64,000 bases of DNA from Nocardioides caeni (lineage in GTDB: Bacteria > Actinomycetota > Actinomycetes > Propionibacteriales > Nocardioidaceae). The position numbers and the translations under genes were made by a program. The DNA lies in the NCBI RefSeq assembly GCF_004912195.1, contig NZ_STGW01000001.1, positions 117,327-181,326 on the forward strand, in the 5' to 3' direction. The stretch's first letter is position 1. Every line of letters starts with the position of its first letter. Below are positions 33,716 through 42,147 of this stretch, piece after piece. The notes under the pieces are model-generated. The model was not told the DNA's origin. It made no database searches and saw nothing but the letters and a program-made list of their open reading frames with translations.

Positions 33716-34705
33716 TCAGTGCGACGCCGCGGCGGGCTCGGCGCGGAAGCGGGAGGACCGACCGTCGACCCCCATCGCCCGCCAGGCCCACCGGGTGCCG
33801 CGGGTGCGGAGTCCGATGTCGTCGAAGCAGGCGCGCACGTCGGCGAACAGGTCGCGGCGAAACTTGGCCGCCTCCGGTCCGCGGTGGAAGGTCTCGCGAA
33901 CGACCTTCCGCGGCATGCCCATCATCTTCCGGTCTGCGCGGGAGGGGACCAGGATGGCGTCGGCCCCGATCCGCATCACGACCGGGGTCAGCACGCCGAT
34001 CATCGAACGGCTGACCGGTCCCAGCTGTGGTGCGTGCTCCCGGAGCCAGGCGTGGGCGAATCCGATGTGACGCGCCTCCTCGGCCATGTGGATCGCGCAG
34101 ATCCGGTCGAGGAGGGGGTGAACCCCGCCGCCGCGCAGCTGGTTCTTCTGCACGTGGTCGATCGGCTCCTCACCGGCGAGGATGATCGCGAAGAAGAGGG
34201 CGGGGGTGAGCCCGCCGAGGTGGCCGACCACGGGGAACAGCCGCAACAGCCACCGGGGGCAGCCGCTCACCTCCGGGCAGGCCCGGTTGGTGAACTCCTG
34301 GAACATCTGGATGTGGTGGGTCTCCTCGGTGAGCTCGTGCATGAAGTAGCGGAACTCGGGGTTGCGGTTGTCCAGGCCCATGAGGAACTGGGTGCCGCCG
34401 AGGAGGAGAAGCTGCTCGAACTGCGATCCGGTCTTGGTGAGCGCGGTCAGGCGGTGTCGGCCGACCGCGATCTGCCGCTCGCGAGGCAGGGAGACGTACC
34501 AGGGGTGGCGCGAGAGCGGGTCGGAGGCGGGCAGGATCCACCGCTCGTCGTCGGGCGGGAACTGCATCTCCGGCGCATCCCAGTCGATGTCCTTGAAGGC
34601 CTCGAAGTGGTGGTCCGTGGAGGCCTCGGAGAGGTGCTGCAGAGCCTCGGCGTAGTCGAGCCTGTCGAGGGACCCGTCGATGGGCCTGTCGATCGAAGTC
34701 GTCAT
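33716..34705 (-). CDS. AurF-like diiron oxygenase family protein
   Basis: A 329-residue helical protein with the paired E-x2-H motifs of diiron N-oxygenases: ELTEETHHIQMFQEF (about 130-144) and HMAEEARHIGFAHAW (about 209-223). An upstream Glu is likely in GSQFEQLLLL. AurF converts an arylamine to a nitro group; most actinobacterial relatives have unknown substrates and may act on lipids. ATG 34705 is chosen for the GGAGG 6 nt upstream; an in-frame ATG at 34744 has none. Confidence 0.8.
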   Translation of the reverse strand: MTTSIDRPIDGSLDRLDYAEALQHLSEASTDHHFEAFKDIDWDAPEMQFPPDDERWILPASDPLSRHPWYVSLPRERQIAVGRHRLTALTKTGSQFEQLLLLGGTQFLMGLDNRNPEFRYFMHELTEETHHIQMFQEFTNRACPEVSGCPRWLLRLFPVVGHLGGLTPALFFAIILAGEEPIDHVQKNQLRGGGVHPLLDRICAIHMAEEARHIGFAHAWLREHAPQLGPVSRSMIGVLTPVVMRIGADAILVPSRADRKMMGMPRKVVRETFHRGPEAAKFRRDLFADVRACFDDIGLRTRGTRWAWRAMGVDGRSSRFRAEPAAASH

Positions 34706-34735
34706 GTGCAGCCTCCGAGGAGTGGGATCTATCAA

Positions 34736-34748
34736 GGACACCATGTCC
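34736..34748. promoter_or_regulatory. Palindrome upstream of the AurF-like gene
   Basis: GGACA-CCA-TGTCC, a perfect 5-3-5 dyad 31 nt before the AurF-like start. Candidate operator for the TetR regulator encoded next to that gene. Confidence 0.35.
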
Positions 34749-34809
34749 GCGATACTTACTGTACCCGTGCCGAAGGGCCGGGGTGAAGGGCCGAGGGCCC
34801 GGACCGGCC

Positions 34810-34825
34810 TACGATGGGCGGCGTG
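34810..34825 (+). promoter_or_regulatory. Leaderless promoter of mtrA
   Basis: TACGAT (34810-34815), 7 nt, GTG 34823. It favours GTG 34823 over ATG 34814, which overlaps the -10 box. Confidence 0.55.
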
Positions 34826-35521
34826 AGTCAGCAGGCGTCGTACCCCACCAAGGGCCGGGTGCTCGTCGTCGACGACGACGCCCCGCTGGCCGAGATGCTG
34901 GGCATCGTGCTCGGCCAGGAGGGGTTCGAGAGCCGGGTCGTCTCCCGCGGCGATGCCGCGCTGGCCGCGTTCCGCGACTACCGACCCGACCTGGTCCTGC
35001 TCGACCTCATGCTGCCGGGCAAGGACGGCATCGACGTCTGCAAGGAGATCCGCGCCGAGTCCGGCGTCCCGATCGTGATGCTGACGGCCAAGGGCGACAC
35101 GGTCGACGTCGTCGTCGGGTTGGAGTCAGGCGCCGACGACTACGTCGTCAAGCCGTTCAAGCCCAAGGAGCTGGTCGCCCGCATCCGGGCCCGCGTCCGG
35201 CGCACCGACGCCACGGCGACCGAGACGCTCAGCATCCGCGACGTCGAGATCGACGTCTCGGGCCACGTCGTGACCCGCGGCGATCAGGAGATCTCCCTGA
35301 CGCCGCTGGAGTTCGACCTCCTGCACTGCCTGGCCCGCAAGCCCGGCCAGGTCTTCACCCGGCAGGTCCTGCTCGAGGAGGTCTGGGGCTACCACCACGC
35401 TGCGGACACCCGGCTGGTCAACGTGCACGTGCAGCGGCTGCGCTCCAAGATCGAGCACGACCCCGAGCACCCCGAGATCGTGGTCACCGTCCGGGGAGTC
35501 GGCTACAAGGCCGGCGTCTGA
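34823..35521 (+). CDS. mtrA: Response regulator MtrA
   Basis: A 232-residue OmpR-type response regulator. The receiver domain has VVDDDAPL (acidic pocket), the phospho-Asp in LVLLDLMLPGKDG and Lys in VKPFKPKEL. The winged-helix domain (about 135-230) ends TVRGVGYKAGV. The high identity to known MtrA sequences and its place before mtrB and lpqB make the name safe. MtrA controls cell-wall, division and osmotic genes in actinobacteria. Confidence 0.95.
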   Translation: MSQQASYPTKGRVLVVDDDAPLAEMLGIVLGQEGFESRVVSRGDAALAAFRDYRPDLVLLDLMLPGKDGIDVCKEIRAESGVPIVMLTAKGDTVDVVVGLESGADDYVVKPFKPKELVARIRARVRRTDATATETLSIRDVEIDVSGHVVTRGDQEISLTPLEFDLLHCLARKPGQVFTRQVLLEEVWGYHHAADTRLVNVHVQRLRSKIEHDPEHPEIVVTVRGVGYKAGV

Positions 35522-35537
35522 CGGCCCGGGACCGATC

Positions 35538-37253
35538 GTGGGCGGAGGGCTTCTCGACGCGACACGGACGGCTCGCGCGCGTGCGCTGCCGGCCGTCCGA
35601 CGCGTGCTCACCTTCTGGCGCCGGGCCCTGACGTTCTGGCGGCGCTCCATCCAGGCACGCGTCGTCGCCAGCACCGTCGTCCTGTCCGCGGTCGTCGTCT
35701 CCGGCGTCGGATGGCTCTCCCTCCAGCAGATCCAGCAGGGTCTGCTCGACCATCGCGTCGACGTCGTGCTCGGCGAGGTGGACGCCGAGGTCGGCGAAGC
35801 CGCGGACCGGCTCGCCGCCGCGTCGGGCACCGAGGTCAACTCGGGACGCCAGCAGCGCGACCTCGTCGACCCGATCATCGAGCGCGGTGCCAGCCGCGGC
35901 TACAGCGTCGTCCTCGCCGGGCCCGAGGGCGAGGACGTGCCGCTCGCCGCCGGTGGTGGCGAATACACCAGCGGCCTCGACCTCGCCAGCATCCCGTCGA
36001 CCCTGGAGGACCACTTCGACGCGCCCAACCGGCCGACCGCGTGGACCTACACCGAGATCCGATTTCGCGACTCTGCATCGACCCGTGCGACGGCCGGCGT
36101 CGTCGTCGGCTCTCAGGTGGTGCTGCCGTCCGACGGCAAGACCTACACCCTCTACTTCCTGTTCCCCCTGACGGAGGAGGACGAGACCCTCGGCCTGGTC
36201 ACTCGCGCGCTCGCGACTGCCGGGGCCCTTCTCCTCGTGCTCGTCGCCGGGGTGACCTGGCTGGTCACCCGACAGGTCGTCACCCCGATCCGGATGGCGC
36301 GACGGGTCGCCGAACGCCTCGCCGCAGGACGGCTCCAGGAACGCCTCGAGGTGGCGGGGGAGGACGACATCGCCCGCCTCGCCTACTCCTTCAACCAGAT
36401 GGCGACCAACCTGCAACGCCAGATCCGCCAGCTGGAGGAGCTGAGCTGGGTCCAGCGGCGCTTCGTCTCCGACGTCTCCCACGAGCTGCGGACGCCCCTC
36501 ACCACCGTGCGCATGGCCTCCGAGGTCCTGCACGATGCCCGGGACCGCTTCGACCCCGCCGCGGCCCGGTCGGCCGAGCTGCTCCAGGAGGAGCTGGACA
36601 GGTTCGAGGCCCTGCTCGTCGACCTGCTGGAGATCAGCCGCTTCGACGCCGGCGCCGCCGCGCTGGCCACCGAGGACGTCGACCTGGTCGCGCTCGTCAA
36701 CCGTGTCGTCGCGGCCGCCCGGCCGCTGGCCGACCAGCGCGGGGTCCGCGTCCTCGTCGAGCACGTCGACGCCGAGGCCCGCGCCGAGGTCGACGTACGA
36801 CGCATCGAGCGGATCGCCCGCAATCTCGTCACCAACGCCATCGACCACGCGCTGGCCGACGACCCGACGGAGACCGTCATCGTCCGGCTCGCCTCCGACA
36901 CGGACGCCGTGGCGATCACCGTGCGCGACCACGGCATCGGCCTGGCGCCGGGGGAGGCCGCGATGGTCTTCAACCGCTTCTGGCGCTCGGACCCCGCGCG
37001 CACGAGGACCAGCGGTGGCACCGGACTCGGTCTCGCCATCGCCCAGGAGGACGCCCACCTCCACGGCGGCTGGCTCCAGGCCTGGGGCCGCCCCGGGCAG
37101 GGCGCGCAGTTCCGGCTCACCGTGCCGCGGCGCGCCGGCGCCACGCTGCGCAACAGTCCGCTGCCCCTGATCCCGGAGGACGCCGTGTCGAGTGATGCGG
37201 CGCTCGGCGCCACGACGGCCGCGGTGTCCGCGACCCAGGAGCTGCCCTCATGA
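35538..37253 (+). CDS. mtrB: Sensor histidine kinase MtrB
   Basis: A 571-residue membrane kinase partner of MtrA. Two membrane helices (about 40-60 and 222-244) flank an extracellular sensor region of about 160 residues. A HAMP domain follows (PIRMARRVAERLAAGRLQERL), then the phospho-His box SDVSHELRTPL and an ATPase domain (NLVTNAIDHA, DHGIGL, GGTGLGLAIA). Starts at GTG 35538, 16 nt after mtrA. Its stop overlaps the lpqB ATG. Confidence 0.95.
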   Translation: MGGGLLDATRTARARALPAVRRVLTFWRRALTFWRRSIQARVVASTVVLSAVVVSGVGWLSLQQIQQGLLDHRVDVVLGEVDAEVGEAADRLAAASGTEVNSGRQQRDLVDPIIERGASRGYSVVLAGPEGEDVPLAAGGGEYTSGLDLASIPSTLEDHFDAPNRPTAWTYTEIRFRDSASTRATAGVVVGSQVVLPSDGKTYTLYFLFPLTEEDETLGLVTRALATAGALLLVLVAGVTWLVTRQVVTPIRMARRVAERLAAGRLQERLEVAGEDDIARLAYSFNQMATNLQRQIRQLEELSWVQRRFVSDVSHELRTPLTTVRMASEVLHDARDRFDPAAARSAELLQEELDRFEALLVDLLEISRFDAGAAALATEDVDLVALVNRVVAAARPLADQRGVRVLVEHVDAEARAEVDVRRIERIARNLVTNAIDHALADDPTETVIVRLASDTDAVAITVRDHGIGLAPGEAAMVFNRFWRSDPARTRTSGGTGLGLAIAQEDAHLHGGWLQAWGRPGQGAQFRLTVPRRAGATLRNSPLPLIPEDAVSSDAALGATTAAVSATQELPS

Positions 37254-38986
37254 GCCGGCGTCGCACGAGGGCGCTCGCCCCGCTCGCCGTCCTGGTCGCC
37301 TCCCTCCTCGCCGGCTGCGTGTCCCTGCCCACCGACGGGCCCGTCGTCGAGGGCGGGGCACGCGGTGAGAAGGAGGCTCCCAGCGCCAGCGACATCGACG
37401 CGCGGCCGCCGGCCGACGGCGCCTCCCGAGCCGAGGTTGTCGCCGGCTTCCTCGATGCGATGGCGGCGTGGCCCATCCAGACCAGCGTTGCCAAGGAGTA
37501 CCTCACCGACGCGGCCGCCGAGCGGTGGATCCCCGAGCAGGCCACCGTCGTCTACAGCGATGCCCTGCCGGTGCGGGAGGTCGGCGGCTCGGTCGAGGTC
37601 CAGTTGACCACGGCCGACCGACTCGACCAGGTCGGCGCGTGGGAGGGCGCAGTGGCGAAGGACGACCTGACCTACGACTTCCGGGTCACGGTCGAGGACG
37701 GCGAGTTCCGCATCGCCAACCCCGCCGACGCGCTCGTCGTGCCGGCGACGTGGTTCCAGCAGCGATTCCGGCAGGTCTCGCTCTACTACTTCGACCCCGT
37801 GGCGCAGATCCTCGTCCCCGAGCCGGTCTTCGTGCCGGCGGGGGAGCAGTCGGCCACCCACCTCGTGTCCGCACTGCTGGCGGGCCCGCCGAGCTCGGCG
37901 CGCGGGATCGTCAGGTCGTTCCTGCCGCCCGGCCTCACCGTCGGCCTGTCGGTGCCGGTGGACGGCGACGGTGTCGCCGACATCAACCTGGTCGGCGACG
38001 CGCCGCGCATCACCGCCGAGGAGGCCGAGCTGATCCTGTCCCAGCTCGCGTGGACGCTGCGCCAGGACCCCGCCGTCACGGCCCTGCGCGTCACCGCCGA
38101 CGGCGAGCCGCTGCCCATCCCGGGCGGCGCGTCGCAGTACCCCGTCGAGGGCCCCGACGACTTCGACCCCAACGGTGCCGACGTCGCCTCCTCGCTCTTC
38201 GGCATCAGTCGCGGCCGGCTGGTCCGCACCCTCTCCGGAGGGCCCCAGCCGGTCGCCGGAGCCTTCTACGCCGACGGCGTCGTGATCGACGCGGTCGCTG
38301 CCCGACCTGACGGTGACGTCGTCGCGGTCGTCGACCAGGAGGGCACCCGGGTCCAGGTCGGCCCGCCGAGCGGCGACCAGGCGCCGGAGACCATTCTCAG
38401 TGGTGGCAGCTACGCACGACCCACCTGGGACGTGGCCGGCCGGCTCTGGGTCCTCGAGCGCCGCTCCGGCGGCGCCGTGGTGTGGCTCCGCGAGGACGAC
38501 GTCGTCCGCGAGGTCCGCGTCCCCGGCATCACCGGTCGCCCCGCCCGACAGCTCATCGTGTCCCGCGACGGAACCCGGCTGGTCGGCGTCGTGGCGATCG
38601 GCAGCGGCGACGAGGTCGTCGGCGCGCGGGTCCAGATCGACGACCGTGGTCGCGTCGCCCGCGCCCTCGACCGCAGCCGGATCCTGCTCACCGACCGCAG
38701 CCGGATCACCGACCTCGCCTGGGCGGGGCCCATGCGGCTCGCGCTCCTCGCGCCCACCGATCCCGGACGTCTCTATGAGGTCGACATCGTCGCCGCCGAC
38801 GGCGCCACCGTCGGGGTCGAGCTGCTGTCCACCATCGTGTCGGGCCACGTCCTCGGCATCACCGGCACCCCCGTCGATGGCGGCCGGACCTTCCTCGTCT
38901 ACCGCGACCGCTACGTCGACCTCGTCCAGCAGGACGAGACCGACGCCGAGTCGACGCCGCTCACCCAGCTCGACTACGTCGGTTGA
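37250..38986 (+). CDS. lpqB: Lipoprotein LpqB
   Basis: A 578-residue extracytoplasmic lipoprotein that modulates MtrB signalling. Signal peptide with lipobox LAGC (about 19-22). A GerMN domain is in the middle (about 190-290: SALLAGPPSSARGIVRSFLPPG) and the beta-propeller-like C-terminal half has strands such as ARPTWDVAGRLWVLER. The ATG overlaps the mtrB stop (ATGA). Confidence 0.93.
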   Translation: MSRRRTRALAPLAVLVASLLAGCVSLPTDGPVVEGGARGEKEAPSASDIDARPPADGASRAEVVAGFLDAMAAWPIQTSVAKEYLTDAAAERWIPEQATVVYSDALPVREVGGSVEVQLTTADRLDQVGAWEGAVAKDDLTYDFRVTVEDGEFRIANPADALVVPATWFQQRFRQVSLYYFDPVAQILVPEPVFVPAGEQSATHLVSALLAGPPSSARGIVRSFLPPGLTVGLSVPVDGDGVADINLVGDAPRITAEEAELILSQLAWTLRQDPAVTALRVTADGEPLPIPGGASQYPVEGPDDFDPNGADVASSLFGISRGRLVRTLSGGPQPVAGAFYADGVVIDAVAARPDGDVVAVVDQEGTRVQVGPPSGDQAPETILSGGSYARPTWDVAGRLWVLERRSGGAVVWLREDDVVREVRVPGITGRPARQLIVSRDGTRLVGVVAIGSGDEVVGARVQIDDRGRVARALDRSRILLTDRSRITDLAWAGPMRLALLAPTDPGRLYEVDIVAADGATVGVELLSTIVSGHVLGITGTPVDGGRTFLVYRDRYVDLVQQDETDAESTPLTQLDYVG

Positions 38987-39066
38987 CCCGAGGCGGGGCG
39001 GCCCGGTCCTCCACAGGGCCGGCGACGCCGGTGGACGCCGGTCGCGCCCGGTGGTGGGGTGGCGCC

Positions 39067-39810
39067 ATGGCCGGCGGCGAGATCCTCGACGGATTCCTCG
39101 ACCTCGTCCTCGGCAGTGCCTGCGTCGGCTGCGGCCAACCCGGACGTCCGCTGTGCGCCGCCTGCCGCGCCGACCTACCCGACACGGCCACGCAGTCCTG
39201 GCCCACCCCCACCCCGCCCGGCCTCGTCCCGCCGTTCGCGACCGGCGCCTACGACGACGTCCTCCGCGCCCTCGTCATCGCCCACAAGGAGCGCGGCATC
39301 CTCGCCCTCGGTGCGCCGCTCGGCAGCCTGTTGGCCTGCTCCATCACGGCTGCTGTCGATGCGGTCGGCGCTGACACTCGCACTCCGCTCCTCCTCGTCC
39401 CCGTCCCCTCCCGGCCCTCGGTGGTGCGCCAGCGCGGCCACGACGCCACCGCCGACATCGCCCGGCACGCCGCCCGCCGGCTGGACGCCACCGGGCGGCC
39501 GGCGTACGTCGCTCCGCTCCTGCGCGTCCGCCCCGGCATCGCCGACCAGGCCGGCCTCGACGCCGGCCAGCGCTCCGCCAACCTGGACCACGCCCTGGCC
39601 GTCCGGGACCGTGAGCTGCGCCGACACGCCCGGCGCGGGCCCACCCACGTCGTGCTCTGCGACGACGTCATCACCACCGGCGCCAGCCTCCGAGAGGCCC
39701 AACGGGCCCTCGAGGACGTCGGCATCCGGGTCCTCGCCGCCGCCACCGTCGCCGCCACCCGACGTCGTCGGCGACCCCACCCCACGGGCGCCGGTCCCGA
39801 CTTCCCATGA
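39067..39810 (+). CDS. comF: ComF-family phosphoribosyltransferase-like protein
   Basis: A 247-residue protein with an N-terminal zinc finger (CVGCGQPGRPLCAACR) and a type-I phosphoribosyltransferase fold. The PRPP loop is VVLCDDVITTGAS and the upstream conserved phrase is RQRGHDATADIAR. ComF proteins aid DNA uptake in competent bacteria; here the role is unknown. ATG 39067 is preferred, with GGTGGGG just upstream; a TTG at 38983 that overlaps lpqB would add 28 low-complexity residues. Confidence 0.83.
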   Translation: MAGGEILDGFLDLVLGSACVGCGQPGRPLCAACRADLPDTATQSWPTPTPPGLVPPFATGAYDDVLRALVIAHKERGILALGAPLGSLLACSITAAVDAVGADTRTPLLLVPVPSRPSVVRQRGHDATADIARHAARRLDATGRPAYVAPLLRVRPGIADQAGLDAGQRSANLDHALAVRDRELRRHARRGPTHVVLCDDVITTGASLREAQRALEDVGIRVLAAATVAATRRRRRPHPTGAGPDFP

Positions 39811-39838
39811 CCCCCTTTTGCGGGCCACCGCGACGGAC

Positions 39839-39844
39839 TAACGT
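39839..39844 (+). promoter_or_regulatory. -10 box of the structured RNA
   Basis: TAACGT, 6 nt before A39851. The expected transcription start is therefore 2 nt before the P1 helix of the RNA. A poor -35 (TTTTGC, 39816-39821) is 17 bp upstream. Confidence 0.5.
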
Positions 39845-39850
39845 CTTGTC

Positions 39851-40113
39851 ATGGAGTCCGCCCGGGTCCGTGGTTGCGCCGCTGTCGGGTCGACACCCGG
39901 CCTGACGCGGCTAGCCGATGCCAGTCGCAGGCGAAACGGTCCACGTAAGTCGTCCCCCGGGATGACGATCACGGTGCGGCTTAGTCGTAAGTCCTGCCTC
40001 GAACCGGTCGTCAGACACGACCGGCTCCGGGAGAAGGTCAGTAGTGGCAGCAAGCTGCGAGAGCCTCAGCAGGCGGGTGTGGGGTCGAAGACCAGGTCGG
40101 CCGGGCGGACTCC
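39851..40113 (+). ncRNA. Large structured RNA, probable raiA-motif RNA
   Basis: A closed RNA domain in the comF-hpf gap. The 5' strand GGAGTCCGCCCGG (39853-39865) pairs over 13 bp without mismatch with 40101-40113. Inside are further helices: hairpin CGGGT-CGAC-ACCCG (39886-39899) within GCCGC/GCGGC (39878-39882, 39907-39911), and the 8-bp hairpin 40004-40011/40017-40024 with loop CAGAC. A small GCAG/CTGC hairpin (40047-40058) is also present. The raiA motif is a large conserved RNA known from Firmicutes and Actinobacteria that sits upstream of raiA/hpf, often after comF; position, size and complexity agree. The name is inferred from context and shape; its function is unsettled. Confidence 0.75.
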
Positions 40114-40125
40114 TCTGTTCTTTCG

Positions 40126-40264
40126 GGCCGAGCGTGTCGCCCTGTCGACGGCTGCGAACGGACCCTTCGGGCCCGCCCTTGCCGTCGACGCGGCTTCGCC
40201 GCGGGGCGCCACGCTGCCGGCCTCGCGGTTGGCTCTCGTAGGTCCTGCCCCGGTCTGGCGGCAA
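40126..40264. repeat. Dispersed intergenic repeat, copy B
   Basis: Same family as 32647-32791. It opens GGCCGAGCGTGTCGCCCTGTCG, read in two parts, and ends CTCGTAGGTCCTGCCC-CGGTCTGGCGGCAA. GTCGACGGC/GCCGTCGAC form an internal hairpin. A shortened piece of the left end recurs near 40286-40320. The repeat occupies most of the hpf leader. The remaining bases to 40425 hold only the ribosome site. Confidence 0.65.
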
Positions 40265-40425
40265 CACGACCATGCATGGTTGCGGGCCGAGCGTGTGGCC
40301 ATGCTGCCGGCCCCGCAGGTGGTCGAGGAGGCCGGCCACGGCCGTCTCGAGACCGCTGCACCCCCTCACACGTCCCGCCCCGTGGCGGGAGAACCCATCA
40401 CACCGAAATCCCTTGGAGGTAACTG

Positions 40426-41055
40426 ATGGATGTTGTGGTCACCGGTCGGCACTGCGAGATCACGGACCGTTTCCGTGAACACGCCGCCGAGAAGCTCACC
40501 AAGCTCGAGAAGCACGATCACCGCATCATGCGGGTGCACGTGGAGGTCGACTGTGAGCCCAATCCGCGCCAGCACGACCAAGCCGTCCACGTCGAGCTGA
40601 CGGCCTTCTCCAAGGGACCCGTGATCCGGGCCGAGTCAGCCGCCGAGGACAAGATGGCCGCGCTCGACCTCGCGCTCGACAAGATGGCCGCGCAGATGCG
40701 CCGCGCCGCCGACCGCCGCCGCGTGCACCGTGGCCGCCGTACTCCTGTCTCGGTGGGTCGCGCACTGTCGGACGTCCCGACCGACCTCACGGCCGTCGTC
40801 GAGGACGACGAGGAGGAAACGATCGAGCGGCAGGTCGGACCGATCACGGTGACCGGCGACGGGCCGCTGGTGGTCCGCGAGAAGACGCACCCGGCCAGCC
40901 CGATGACGCTCGACCAGGCGCTCTACGAGATGGAGCTCGTCGGCCACGACTTCTACCTCTACGTGGACAAGGAGAGCGAGCGCCCGGCGGTCGTCTACCG
41001 CCGCCGCGGCTACGACTACGGCGTGATCTCGCTGGACCTGGGAGCGCAGGACTGA
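40426..41055 (+). CDS. hpf: Long-form ribosome hibernation promoting factor
   Basis: A 209-residue ribosome-binding protein. The N-terminal S30AE domain (about 1-100: VVVTGRHCEITDRFREHAAEKLTKLEKH; AAEDKMAALDLALDKMAAQMRR) binds the decoding centre. The C-terminal dimerisation domain (about 150-205: MTLDQALYEMELVGHDFYLYVDKES) pairs 70S ribosomes into inactive 100S dimers. GGAGG stands 6 nt before the ATG. Confidence 0.93.
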   Translation: MDVVVTGRHCEITDRFREHAAEKLTKLEKHDHRIMRVHVEVDCEPNPRQHDQAVHVELTAFSKGPVIRAESAAEDKMAALDLALDKMAAQMRRAADRRRVHRGRRTPVSVGRALSDVPTDLTAVVEDDEEETIERQVGPITVTGDGPLVVREKTHPASPMTLDQALYEMELVGHDFYLYVDKESERPAVVYRRRGYDYGVISLDLGAQD

Positions 41056-41074
41056 CCCGACCCCAGTGCAGACA

Positions 41075-41115
41075 CGAGCACGGGCCGGCCGCCGGAAGCG
41101 GCCGGCCCGTGCTCG
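41075..41115. terminator. Terminator hairpin after hpf
   Basis: A perfect 18-bp stem (41075-41092 with 41098-41115) and a 5-nt CGGAA loop, 19 nt after the stop. Confidence 0.85.
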
Positions 41116-41167
41116 CGTCGCGGGAAGTCGCCACGACCCGACCGTGCCGTCGTGACATGATGCGGGC

Positions 41168-41869
41168 GTGGCCAGTGGGAATCCCGGCATCGGCGGAGCA
41201 GGACGCTCCGCCAACGAACCGGTGCGCGTCGTCGTCGTCGACGACCAGGAATTGTTCCGGCGTGGACTGACGATGCTTCTCGGCAGCGAGGACGGCATCG
41301 ACGTCGTCGGCGAGGCCGGTGACGGCGCCGAGGGCGCCGCGGTCGCCGTCGCCACCGTCCCCGACGTCGTGCTGCTCGACGTCCGGATGCCGAAGCAGTC
41401 CGGCATCGAGGCCTGCGTCGCCATCAAGGAGCAGGTCCCCATGACGAAGATCATCATGCTGACCATGTCCGACGACGAGGCCGACCTCTACGAGGCCGTC
41501 AAGAGCGGCGCCTCCGGCTACCTCCTCAAGGACTCCTCCATCGAGGAGGTCGCCCAGGGCATCCGCGTCGTCGCCGACGGACAGTCCCTGATCAGCCCGT
41601 CCATGGCCGCCAAGCTGATCGACGAGTTCAAGACCATGTCCCGCCCCGAGCGCGCCACCGGCCCGGCCCTCAAGCTGACCGACCGCGAGCTCGAGGTGCT
41701 CCGACTCGTGGCCAAGGGCCTCTCCAACCGCGACGTCGCCGGGCAGCTCGCCATCAGCGAGAACACCGTCAAGAACCACGTCCGCAACATCCTCGAGAAG
41801 CTCCAGCTGCACTCGCGGATGGAAGCGGTCATGTACGCCGTGCGCGCCAAGCTCGTCGAGTTGGACTAG
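41168..41869 (+). CDS. NarL/FixJ-type response regulator
   Basis: A 233-residue response regulator. The receiver (about 18-135) has VVVDDQELFRRG, phospho-Asp in VVLLDVRMPKQSG and Lys in GYLLKDSS. The LuxR-type helix-turn-helix (about 170-228) has LTDRELEVLRLVAKGLSNRDVAGQLAISENTVKNHV, read here in parts. No histidine kinase gene is adjacent, so it is an orphan. CATGAT lies 6 nt before the GTG, a leaderless-type arrangement. Confidence 0.88.
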   Translation: MASGNPGIGGAGRSANEPVRVVVVDDQELFRRGLTMLLGSEDGIDVVGEAGDGAEGAAVAVATVPDVVLLDVRMPKQSGIEACVAIKEQVPMTKIIMLTMSDDEADLYEAVKSGASGYLLKDSSIEEVAQGIRVVADGQSLISPSMAAKLIDEFKTMSRPERATGPALKLTDRELEVLRLVAKGLSNRDVAGQLAISENTVKNHVRNILEKLQLHSRMEAVMYAVRAKLVELD

Positions 41870-41877
41870 TTGGTCTG

Positions 41878-42025
41878 GCCGAGCGTGTCGCCCTGTCGGT
41901 CGCGGCCGCACGGCCACTCGCTGCGCTCGGGCCGCGGGCCGCGCCCGACGCGACTTCGTCGCGGGGCGCCACGCTGCCGGCCTCGCGGTCGTTTCTCGTA
42001 GGTCCTGCCCTGGTCTGGCGGCAAG
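41878..42025. repeat. Dispersed intergenic repeat, copy C
   Basis: Starts GGCCGAGCGTGTCGCCCTGT and ends CTCGTAGGTCCTGCCC-TGGTCTGGCGGCAAG, 9 nt after the preceding stop. The best-preserved copy of the family. Confidence 0.65.
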
Positions 42026-42046
42026 ACGACAGCGCTCGGGGAGACG

Positions 42047-42132
42047 GGCCGAGCGCGTCCCCCTGTCGGTCGCGGCCGCACGGCCACTCGCTGCGCTCGG
42101 GCCGAGCGCGTCCCCCTGTCGGTCGCGGCGCC
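42047..42132. repeat. Dispersed intergenic repeat, partial tandem copies D
   Basis: Two head segments (GGGCCGAGCGCGTCCCCCTG at 42047 and 42100, each followed by TCGGTCGCGGC) match the left end of copy C but lack the right end. They occupy the space up to the next gene's promoter. Confidence 0.55.
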
Positions 42133-42147
42133 TAGCCTGACCTCGTG
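42133..42147 (+). promoter_or_regulatory. Leaderless promoter of the YcaQ-like gene
   Basis: TAGCCT (42133-42138), 6 nt, GTG 42145. Confidence 0.6.

Noticed and set aside
36383-38848. An 821-codon open frame on the minus strand
   Set aside because: It lies wholly antisense to mtrB and lpqB, has Arg/Asp/Gly-rich low-complexity translation and no motifs. Such frames arise from the GC-rich third codon positions of the true genes.
39851-40426. A 191-codon frame starting with ATG at 39851
   Set aside because: It coincides with the predicted RNA start and runs through perfect hairpins and a dispersed repeat; the translation has no protein-like pattern.
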